Positions 15,394-21,507 of a DNA stretch of 36,196 nt are shown here, in pieces. Source of the stretch: a virus. How positions within the stretch are numbered: position 1 is the stretch's first letter; the number at the start of each line of letters is the position of its first letter. A model generated the notes under the pieces. That model saw nothing but the letters and a program-made list of their open reading frames with translations. It did not search any database and had not been told where the DNA came from. The stretch is from positions 1 through 36,196 of the IMG/VR virus record IMGVR_UViG_3300025168_000266. One strand, written 5' to 3'. The position numbers and the translations under genes are program-made.

Positions 15394-16059
15394 TTAACTC
15401 CCTATCTTTGCGATGATTGCCGCCAGGTCTGGCGCTTCCCAGACATCTAATTTGCCGGACCGATCTTTGGCTTGCCAAATGCCGTCACTTTCGAGCATCA
15501 ACGCGCGCTGCGTCAGGCCCTCGTCGTCTTTTTCGACCCGCAAGGCTGCTACGATGTCAAAGTAGTATGGAAGAGCCTGGCCCGTTTTATTCCCTGGCAT
15601 ACTGGGTGCATACAAAATGCGACCCATCTCATCCTGGGATTTTTCCAATTTCGCCGTCATTAAAACGTGCTTATCTAAATCGCGAAACGTTCTGATAACC
15701 TCGGCCATAGTGGTTTGCATCTCGCCGTATGCCTGTCGAGGGTCTTTGGCTGTGGCTTTTTCCGCACCCAGGCAGACCTCAGCGACTTCGCTTATGCTGT
15801 CGATGGCAACCGACTCAAATTGCTTCGACTCGTCACTGTCGGTGAGCCATTTGTAGGCCTCGCGCAGATCATCCATGCCGCCGATTTTAACGAACGGGAT
15901 GTCGTGCTTTGATATAGACAGCAGGCCACCCTCCGCGCTGAGAATAACCGGTGTAGGTAACGTAGGTATCAGGCTGGTTTTGCCCGACCCGGCTTGGCCG
16001 TAGGCCAACGCTTTGATGCTGGCCGTTTTGACGGTCGTTGTGCTAGTTAGATTAATCAT
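15394..16059 (-). CDS. Sak4-like RecA-fold recombination ATPase, 221 residues
   Basis: Walker A GQAGSGKT is at residues 21-28, and Walker B-type FESVAIDSI near residue 85 follows a short insertion. The size and the TPVILSAEGG segment fit the AAA_24/Sak4 group of phage proteins, which pair single-stranded DNA strands with the help of an SSB. Its neighbours, a DUF669 protein and an exonuclease, make up a typical Sak4 recombination set. The start overlaps the stop of the 69-residue gene by 8 bases (16052-16059). Confidence 0.85.
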   Translation of the reverse strand: MINLTSTTTVKTASIKALAYGQAGSGKTSLIPTLPTPVILSAEGGLLSISKHDIPFVKIGGMDDLREAYKWLTDSDESKQFESVAIDSISEVAEVCLGAEKATAKDPRQAYGEMQTTMAEVIRTFRDLDKHVLMTAKLEKSQDEMGRILYAPSMPGNKTGQALPYYFDIVAALRVEKDDEGLTQRALMLESDGIWQAKDRSGKLDVWEAPDLAAIIAKIGS

Positions 16060-16261
16060 TCATTTTACTCCGAATTTCAACTAGAGATGCCGAGATCGAT
16101 TCGACGTATGCTTCATCTTTTGCGCGCTTCATCTCGTCTTTACTCAAGCCAAAGCTGGCTGCAATTTTGACACATTCGTCAACTTGATTTTCTGTCTGCG
16201 CTGTTAGAGCCAGACTCAAAGCCAACACGGTGGCCTCGTAAGGTGTTTCTGGAGTGTTCAT
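16052..16261 (-). CDS. Small helical hypothetical protein, 69 residues
   Basis: The protein is entirely helical in character (ATVLALSLALTAQTENQVDECVK, then a charged second half). It overlaps the upstream gene as ATGA (16258-16261) and the Sak4 gene by 8 bases, so it is almost certainly co-translated. The family is not recognised; it may be an accessory of the recombination module by position only. Confidence 0.65.
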   Translation of the reverse strand: MNTPETPYEATVLALSLALTAQTENQVDECVKIAASFGLSKDEMKRAKDEAYVESISASLVEIRSKMND

Positions 16262-16563
16262 ATCGATCTCACTTTTTTCAGGATCGCATTAATCCTGCGC
16301 GGATCGCCGGTATGGCAAACGCTGCGGCGTGGAAATTTCTTGAAGTATTTCTCTTCCCGCTTACGCGATGCGGCGCTTGGAATATTTACACCAAGCTCTT
16401 CCGCCCGGTCGCCACGAGGCAAAATGTATTTCTGCCATTTGCGCGGACCTTCTTCGAAGGCATCGGCCGGAGCGGCAAAATCGTATCCGGCGATAATTCC
16501 CAGTGCGCGAATTTCGGCGGCACTGATGTCCATCCGCTTGCCGTTTAAAAGTATCGTCTTCAT
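16258..16563 (-). CDS. Hypothetical early protein, 101 residues
   Basis: AAGGAAA precedes ATG 16563, which starts MKTILLNGKRMDISAAEIRA. The second half is basic (KREEKYFKKFPRR, NAILKKVRSI) and would suit nucleic acid binding, but no motif is recognised. A frame reaching 16611 exists without a ribosome-binding site. The gene lies just behind a terminator-like hairpin (16617-16647). Confidence 0.65.
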   Translation of the reverse strand: MKTILLNGKRMDISAAEIRALGIIAGYDFAAPADAFEEGPRKWQKYILPRGDRAEELGVNIPSAASRKREEKYFKKFPRRSVCHTGDPRRINAILKKVRSI

Positions 16564-16616
16564 GTTAGTTTCCTTATTTTGCTGGTTGGCGTCATGCCGG
16601 TCAGCTTGCACCCAAA

Positions 16617-16647
16617 AGCCCCGCTGCGGGATGATCCGAGCGGGGTT
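16617..16647 (-). terminator. Hairpin, probable (bidirectional) terminator or attenuator in the leftward operon
   Basis: CCCCGCT at 16619-16625 pairs with AGCGGGG at 16639-16645, and CGG/CCG pair inside after a one-base bulge, around a GATGAT loop. In the minus direction TTTT follows the stem; in the plus direction TTGTTTT follows. It lies about 20 bases after the stop of the first leftward gene, so it may hold back the rest of the operon. Confidence 0.6.
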
Positions 16648-16664
16648 GTTTTGGGGGAGGGTGA

Positions 16665-16856
16665 TTAGGCCAGTTCAGCGCTAACCCCAAGTTCTTTCAA
16701 TTCTTTAACAATGTGATCGGCTTCAATTTTATTAAATTGTTGCGCCCCGTATTCTCCGCCGTAGGTCCATTCAGTTCCATCAACCTTCGTGGCGTCGCCA
16801 TAATATGCGCTGAGATATGAGGGGAAGGCTTCTGTGGTTCTAACTACGTAAATCAT
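16665..16856 (-). CDS. First gene of the leftward operon, small hypothetical protein, 63 residues
   Basis: AAGGAAA sits before ATG 16856, which starts MIYVVRTTEAFPSYLSAYYG. It is a small mixed alpha/beta protein with a helical acidic C-terminal half. It is the promoter-proximal leftward gene and is followed by a terminator-like hairpin, so it may be made earliest and in the greatest amount. That is a common position for host-takeover or anti-defence proteins, but its role is unknown. An ORF extending to 17045 crosses the promoter region and overlaps the divergent gene, and was not used. Confidence 0.65.
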   Translation of the reverse strand: MIYVVRTTEAFPSYLSAYYGDATKVDGTEWTYGGEYGAQQFNKIEADHIVKELKELGVSAELA

Positions 16857-16913
16857 AATCTTGTTTCCTTGTTTAATCGCGGTCGGCCAATCCGGTTGCG
16901 ATTTCGTATTTAC

Positions 16914-16942
16914 AATATACATAACTTGAACTAAGGTGTAAA
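16914..16942 (-). promoter_or_regulatory. Sigma70-like promoter of the leftward operon with inverted half-sites
   Basis: On the minus strand TTTACA (16937-16942) and TATATT (16914-16919) are separated by exactly 17 bases, close to the TTGACA-17-TATAAT consensus. The same TTTACA word occurs on the plus strand at 16909-16914, so two inverted half-sites frame the promoter and could be an operator for the divergent Cro-like protein. The whole 114-base gap (16857-16970) separates divergent genes. No equally good plus-strand promoter is seen. Confidence 0.7.
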
Positions 16943-16970
16943 CAATAAAATGCAACAAAAGGGAAATAAA

Positions 16971-17135
16971 ATGACAACCGACCAAGCAATATCGCATTTC
17001 GGGAGCCGTAAAAAGATGGCAGATTTCTTTGGCATCTGGCCGCACGCCACGTATCGGTGGGGTGAATTCCCGCCTAAATTGCGGCAGTTTGAAATTGAAC
17101 GCCTCACCGGCGGCGAGCTGAAGGCGGAATCATGA
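16971..17135 (+). CDS. Cro-like DNA-binding regulator, 54 residues
   Basis: The segment TTDQAISHFGSRKKMADFFGI, followed by ATYRWGEFPPKLRQFEIERLTGG, is the compact helix-turn-helix of Cro/YdaS-type regulators (first helix, recognition turn and the x-W-x-x-F-P-P-x loop). It is the first rightward gene, opposite the leftward promoter, the classical position for a switch protein. No CI-type partner is present. AGGGA precedes ATG 16971; the in-frame ATG at 16950 has no such site. Its stop overlaps the next start as ATGA (17132-17135). Confidence 0.8.
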   Translation: MTTDQAISHFGSRKKMADFFGIWPHATYRWGEFPPKLRQFEIERLTGGELKAES

Positions 17136-17377
17136 ACGTGTTAGAGGAGCGCGCCAAGACGCACGGACAATTTTGCGATGTAGCTAGGTCGGCGCAGGTG
17201 ATTAAATCGGAAATAAATAGGGCGGACCATTTGGACTTCACGCAGATCGAGGCGCTTGACATGATAGCGTCAAAGATCGCTAGAATTTTGCATGGCAACC
17301 CAAATGAGCCGGACCACTGGCTAGATATCGAAGGGTATGCCAGATTGGTGCGGCTCGAATTGGAGGATAAGACGTGA
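17132..17377 (+). CDS. DUF6378 family phage protein, 81 residues
   Basis: The pattern LEERAKTHGQF, EALDMIASKIARILHGNPNEP and HWLDIEGYARLV matches the DUF6378 family, small phage proteins of unknown function encoded near replication genes. His/Glu/Asp residues at conserved positions (THG, DHW, D-I-E-G-Y) could bind a metal or nucleotide, an inference. It is coupled upstream by ATGA and downstream by GTGA. Confidence 0.75.
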   Translation: MNVLEERAKTHGQFCDVARSAQVIKSEINRADHLDFTQIEALDMIASKIARILHGNPNEPDHWLDIEGYARLVRLELEDKT

Positions 17378-19365
17378 CAAATATTACCGATATGTTCGGC
17401 GGGGCATTTATACCGCCGGGTCAGCAACAAGTCGACCCACCTGAATTACAACTTGCCGATGCCATGCGGTCAGCCGGGATCGACCCGCCACACAAGCTGG
17501 AGATAGATGGACAGTTGCATCGCTTTAGCACCAAGGGCCGAAAGCGAGACGATTCCGGTTGGTATGTAATCTTCCCAGATGAGCCGGTCGCGGGCCGGTT
17601 TGGCTGCTGGCGAGATCAAATTGATTGCGTGTTTAAAGCGAATATTGGTCGCGATCTAACCGCATCTGAGAATATGGCCATTATAAGGCGGCAGACTGAG
17701 GCGAAAGAGGAGCGCGAAAGGGCGCGAGAAAAGAAGGCGTCCCTTGCCGCCAACACGGTTGATACCATATGGAGCGAAGCCATAGGGGCCAGCCCGGATC
17801 ACCCATACCTCAAGCGCAAGGGCATTGAGCCGCATGGAGCTAGATTAACCGGCGACGGTCGCCTGATCGTCCCGCTCTACAATGCAGACGGTGAACTGGC
17901 ATCGCTTCAATATATCTCTGAGGACGAGAAACGCTATCACCCAGGAGGCACCACAAAATCATGTTCCTGGACATTAGGCGAGGTAACGCCAGGACCGATA
18001 TTCGTGGCCGAAGGTTACGCAACCGCCGCGACCGTCCACGAGATATCCGGTCGGCCCTGCGTGATATCATATTCAGCAAACAATCTACCTACCATCGTAG
18101 GCCAATTACGCGAGGCACACGGTCAGACGCAAGAGCTAGTGATCGTGGCCGACAACGATGCGAGCGGCGTGGGACGCAACAAGGCAGACGAGGCCAGCGC
18201 CAAGCACGGCGGGCGAATTGTAATGCCGCCGGCCGAGGGCGATGCCAACGATTATCTGGCGGGCGGCGGTGACCTGGCCGCGCTGCTATTTCCAGCCGCA
18301 GACGATTGGTTAATTCCAGCCGATGACTTCTCGGAGCAGCCTGACCCTATCCGCTGGCAGATCAAGCGATGGCTGCAAAGCCAGGCGCTGATAATGGTCC
18401 ACGGTCCCAGCGGCGGCGGCAAGACTTTCATGGTGCTGGATATGGTGCTGGCGGTCGCATCAAAGGGCGCGGTGCCAGAATGGTTTGAAAACAAGGTGCG
18501 ACCCGGCACAGTCGTGTATCTGGCCGGTGAAGGTCACCATGGGTTGCGAGGCCGAGTAGCAGCCTGGAAGCAGCACAATGCTGTTGGGTCGCTGGACATG
18601 TGGCTCTCGCGGCATGGTTTAGATTTAAACACGCCAGCAGGTTATCAAAAGACGGTCGATGCTATTCGGACACTGCCAAATTCGCCAGAGATTATTGTGG
18701 TGGATACGCTGCACAGATTTCTGGATGGTGACGAGAACAGCGCGGCAGACGCTAAGTCAATGCTGGACGCATGCGCGGCCATGATCAATGAGTTTGATTG
18801 CAGCGTGATCCTGGTCCACCACACCGGGGTGTCAAATGAGGCCCAACACCGGGCGCGCGGATCATCAGCTTGGCGCGGTGCGCTGGATATTGAGATCAGT
18901 GTGGTGCCCGGAGATACCATTGAGATCGTGCAGCGTAAATCTAAGGACGCCGAGGAAGCCGCGACGATATTTGTAGAGTTGCAATCGGTGCCAATTACCG
19001 GATGGCTAGACGAAGATGGCGAGCAGGTTACGTCAGCGGTGTTGGTCGCCGGTGTTGAACCTGCTAAAGCTAAGAAGGACAGCCCGCTCGCAAAGCATAA
19101 AAAGATGTTCGAGAATGCGTGGTGGGATTCCGGCGCGGAGGATTTAAAAGGTGTGCCGTATTTGTCGCGGTCGGCGTTTGCGGCATACCTTGAGAGGCAG
19201 AGATTTGAGCCGGGGACTATTAAGAATTATCTCAAACCATCATACAAAGGCGGACCTATTTTGGCGCTACAGGAAGCTCAAATCGTTCAAGCAGAATCCT
19301 CTGGGTGGATAATTATAGATCAAGTATGGGCCGGGGCGATGATGGTAACCAGGGATATCAAGTAG
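17374..19365 (+). CDS. TOPRIM primase - RepA/RecA-type helicase fusion, 663 residues
   Basis: The GTG start at 17374 overlaps the preceding stop. Residues about 1-200 are the N-terminal part common to phage primases (FGCWRD segment, then a charged helix and a SxxHPYLKRKGI motif). Residues about 205-290 are a TOPRIM domain with FVAEGYATAATV (Glu) and VIVADNDASG (Asp-x-Asp), followed by DANDYL. Residues about 330-545 are an AAA_25/RepA-like ATPase with Walker A GPSGGGKT near 344, a PEIIVVDTLHRF Walker B and a VILVHHTG strand. The last 100 residues form a winged-helix-like tail. It should prime and unwind phage DNA. A cluster of palindromes begins at its stop codon and may be its site of action. 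Confidence 0.9.
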   Translation: MTNITDMFGGAFIPPGQQQVDPPELQLADAMRSAGIDPPHKLEIDGQLHRFSTKGRKRDDSGWYVIFPDEPVAGRFGCWRDQIDCVFKANIGRDLTASENMAIIRRQTEAKEERERAREKKASLAANTVDTIWSEAIGASPDHPYLKRKGIEPHGARLTGDGRLIVPLYNADGELASLQYISEDEKRYHPGGTTKSCSWTLGEVTPGPIFVAEGYATAATVHEISGRPCVISYSANNLPTIVGQLREAHGQTQELVIVADNDASGVGRNKADEASAKHGGRIVMPPAEGDANDYLAGGGDLAALLFPAADDWLIPADDFSEQPDPIRWQIKRWLQSQALIMVHGPSGGGKTFMVLDMVLAVASKGAVPEWFENKVRPGTVVYLAGEGHHGLRGRVAAWKQHNAVGSLDMWLSRHGLDLNTPAGYQKTVDAIRTLPNSPEIIVVDTLHRFLDGDENSAADAKSMLDACAAMINEFDCSVILVHHTGVSNEAQHRARGSSAWRGALDIEISVVPGDTIEIVQRKSKDAEEAATIFVELQSVPITGWLDEDGEQVTSAVLVAGVEPAKAKKDSPLAKHKKMFENAWWDSGAEDLKGVPYLSRSAFAAYLERQRFEPGTIKNYLKPSYKGGPILALQEAQIVQAESSGWIIIDQVWAGAMMVTRDIK

Positions 19366-19479
19366 GGTACAAAAGGTACATTGTACCCTAAATGTACATT
19401 GTACCCTGGGGGGGCAGGAATGGCAGGACTAGGGTACAAAAGGTACAACACCCCTTTAGGGGTGTACCAAATGTACCCT
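19365..19479. repeat. GTAC palindrome/iteron cluster, candidate replication origin
   Basis: Eight GTAC cores occur in 115 bases (starting at 19367, 19376, 19383, 19394, 19401, 19434, 19443, 19464 and also 19473, counting nine with the last). They are arranged as direct and inverted copies of GGGTACA and TGTACCC. A GGTACA...GTGTACC pair (19442-19468) can form a hairpin with a TTTA loop. The cluster follows the primase-helicase directly, as origins often do. An operator is the other possibility. Confidence 0.7.
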
Positions 19480-19496
19480 CTGCCAGCGAGGGTGAC

Positions 19497-19525
19497 TTGT
19501 GAGGATTAGTATGCTAGATGATAAT
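19497..19525 (+). promoter_or_regulatory. Sigma70-like promoter for the packaging/structural operon
   Basis: TTGTGA (19497-19502) and GATAAT (19520-19525) are 17 bases apart, matching 4 of 6 and 5 of 6 consensus bases. Transcription would start near 19532 and read into TerS. The start would fall inside the left arm of the hairpin at 19526-19592. Confidence 0.55.
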
Positions 19526-19592
19526 TGTCGCCAGCGGACATGCAGCTCGCAGATGCCTCCCTGTTTGCTACAGCGCGTGGAAGCTGGCGACA
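19526..19592. other. Long perfect inverted repeat upstream of TerS (structured RNA or pac-type site)
   Basis: GTCGCCAGC (19527-19535) is exactly complementary to GCTGGCGAC (19583-19591), with one more T-A pair outside, giving a 10-bp stem around a 47-base interior. The interior contains a smaller CTGT/ACAG hairpin. It is not a tRNA: no T-loop or anticodon arm can be placed. It has no U-tract, so it is not a terminator. Confidence 0.5.
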
Positions 19593-19643
19593 CTAATGAA
19601 AACTAGAGGGTGGTGGGATTATTCCCCACTATAAAGAGATGTA

Positions 19644-19982
19644 ATGGCAAAGCGCGGACCTCCAACATTCAAACCAACCGACGAGGAGCGTGATCTGGTC
19701 GAACAGATGTGCAAGGTCGGAATCCCCCAAGAGTCTATATGCCGCGTGATTAGAGACGGCATAGACGACAAGACGCTTCGAAAACATTTCCGGCGGGAAC
19801 TGGATACATCGAAGATTAAGGCTAACGTCGCCGTCGCTGGCGCGCTGTACAACAAGGCTGTGAACGGCGACACGGGCGCGCAGATATTTTGGGCCAAGAC
19901 GCAAATGGGCTGGAAGGAAAAAAGCGAGATTGAACACAGCGGCGACATCAACTGGTCCATTCAGAATATTTACGAGAAATGA
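19644..19982 (+). CDS. terS: Terminase small subunit, 112 residues
   Basis: The N-terminal part RGPPTFKPTDEERDLVEQM, GIPQESICRVI and DKTLRKHFRREL is the helix-turn-helix of small terminases. NVAVAGALYNKAVNGDTGAQIFWAKTQMGWKEK is the conserved oligomerisation helix pair of this group. It recognises the packaging site and passes DNA to the large subunit. The ribosome-binding site is weak (AAGAGA). The stop overlaps the TerL start as ATGA (19979-19982). Confidence 0.88.
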   Translation: MAKRGPPTFKPTDEERDLVEQMCKVGIPQESICRVIRDGIDDKTLRKHFRRELDTSKIKANVAVAGALYNKAVNGDTGAQIFWAKTQMGWKEKSEIEHSGDINWSIQNIYEK

Positions 19983-21355
19983 TAGTCCAGCGCCGCATCA
20001 GGAATTACCAGGCCCCGCTGCATAGGTATATGGTGGACGGTGGGATGCTCGATAAAAGGGCAATCTGGCTGGCTCACCGAAGAGCCGGGAAGGACGAAGT
20101 GGCATTGCAGGTGACATTCCAGGCACTGATTGATAGACCAGGCTCGTACTGGACGTGCTTGCCTACCTATTCTCAATGCAGAAAGGCGCTTTGGGCGGCA
20201 GTGAACCCGCACACGGGAGTTCGACGTCTTTCTGAGGCATTCCCGGAGGAACTGAGAGAGTCGACAAATGAAAATGAGATGTTCATCAGGTTTAAAAATG
20301 GCTCAACCTGGCAGCTAATTGGCGCGGATCAATACAACACGCTTGTCGGCGCATCTGTCGCTGGCGTCACGTTCAGCGAGTGGGCGTTGAGCAACCCTTC
20401 GGCCTGGGGCTACATATCGCCTATGCTGCGCGAGAATAACGGCTGGGCGATGTTCATCACAACGCCGAGAGGAAAGAACCACGCATACGATATGTATAAT
20501 TATGCGCGCAAAACTGATGGCTGGTTTGCCGAGGTCTCCAGCGCCATGGACACCGGCGCATTCGCAACTGCGCAACTTGACGAGATCAAGGCCGAATATG
20601 TGGCGTTATATGGCCGCGACTTTGGCTCGGCTCAATTTGAGCAGGAATATATGTGTTCCTTTGAAGCCGCCATATTGGGTAGTTTCTACGGTACTGAGCT
20701 GGCGGCGGCGCGCTCAGAAGGTCGCATCTGCGATGTGGCATACGATCCAGACCTGCCGGTGATGACTGTCTGGGATATTGGCTATTCGGACGATACGGTT
20801 ATTCTGTTCGTTCAGATCATCGCCAATGAGGTTCGGATCATCGATACTTATAGCTCGAACGGGCAGAATTTGGCTCATTACGCTGGAGTTATTTCCGGCA
20901 AGCCTTACGAGTATTCGAGGCATGTGCTGCCCCATGATGCGCAGGCCAAGACGCTAGCGGCGGCTGGGCGGTCAGTATATGAGCAGTTCACGAAAGATTA
21001 TGACCTGAAGAACGTCACGATACTGCAAAACAGAAACACCGAGATGCAGGGCATACTGGCCGCCAGGCACCTATTCTCTAGGTTATGGATAGACCAGGGC
21101 CAGGAAGATTTCCTCAACGCTCTGGGGCAATTCAGGCGTGAATGGGACGACGACAAGAAATGCTTCAGAGATCGGCCCGTACACGATTGGACAAATCACT
21201 TTGCCGACGCCTTGCGATATCTGTCATGGGTCTGGAAAGAGCCGGTCAGGAAGAAAACTCCCGTCCCCAACCCCACGCTAAGCATCGGCGGTCAATCGAC
21301 CATGACGATGGGCGACCTGATGAAGTCGGTCAGACAACGCCATGTGTACGATTAG
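19979..21355 (+). CDS. terL: Terminase large subunit, 458 residues
   Basis: The ATPase has a Walker A variant HRRAGKD at residues 33-39, a Walker B region ending VTFSEWAL (catalytic Glu), and a coupling motif ITTPRGKN. The nuclease domain shows VWDIGYSDDT (metal-binding Asp) and, near the end, HDWTNHFADALRYL (last catalytic Asp). The protein packages DNA into the prohead and cuts it. The overall form is like headful-packaging terminases of P22-type podophages, which would fit a circularly permuted genome, but the packaging type cannot be proven from this sequence. Confidence 0.93.
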   Translation: MIVQRRIRNYQAPLHRYMVDGGMLDKRAIWLAHRRAGKDEVALQVTFQALIDRPGSYWTCLPTYSQCRKALWAAVNPHTGVRRLSEAFPEELRESTNENEMFIRFKNGSTWQLIGADQYNTLVGASVAGVTFSEWALSNPSAWGYISPMLRENNGWAMFITTPRGKNHAYDMYNYARKTDGWFAEVSSAMDTGAFATAQLDEIKAEYVALYGRDFGSAQFEQEYMCSFEAAILGSFYGTELAAARSEGRICDVAYDPDLPVMTVWDIGYSDDTVILFVQIIANEVRIIDTYSSNGQNLAHYAGVISGKPYEYSRHVLPHDAQAKTLAAAGRSVYEQFTKDYDLKNVTILQNRNTEMQGILAARHLFSRLWIDQGQEDFLNALGQFRREWDDDKKCFRDRPVHDWTNHFADALRYLSWVWKEPVRKKTPVPNPTLSIGGQSTMTMGDLMKSVRQRHVYD

Positions 21356-21402
21356 TTTGCAATTACCGTTGCGTTTGTGTCATCATTGATTTAGAGGGCA
21401 TT

Positions 21403-21507
21403 ATGAGTAAGACTATGAAGCCGAAGAAACCGAATAGTGGCATGGTTGCCGCGTTGATGGGCACAACCAACGGGAAACCCAAGAAGAAGGGCGGCTATGC
21501 AGGATAA
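21403..21507 (+). CDS. Small basic protein between terminase and portal, 34 residues
   Basis: AGAGGG precedes ATG 21403. The 34-residue product is very basic at both ends (KTMKPKKPN, KPKKKGGYAG) with a short Met/Ala core. It overlaps the portal start by 11 bases. Small Lys/Gly-rich proteins at this position are common in related phages; their role is unknown. Confidence 0.6.
   Translation: MSKTMKPKKPNSGMVAALMGTTNGKPKKKGGYAG

Larger units (their letters stand above)
19366..19643 (+). other. 278-base non-coding gap: repeats, promoter, hairpin
   Basis: No reading frame with a ribosome-binding site is seen. In order it holds the GTAC cluster, a sigma70-like promoter, a long hairpin, and a short GTGGG...CCCAC inverted repeat (about 19611-19627) with an AT-rich TATAAA before the TerS gene. 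The position directly before TerS also makes it a candidate for the packaging start site. Confidence 0.7.

Noticed and set aside
16950-16970. Longer start for the Cro-like protein at ATG 16950
   Set aside because: No Shine-Dalgarno before it, whereas AGGGA stands at the right distance before 16971.
8973-17135. GANTC depletion as a sign of GcrA/CcrM interplay
   Set aside because: A spot check of the first kilobase found about the expected number of GANTC sites and none in the two main promoter regions, so no pattern can be claimed.
19527-19591. tRNA or tRNA-like element
   Set aside because: The stem is 9-10 bp and no T-arm, anticodon arm or CCA-type end can be placed.
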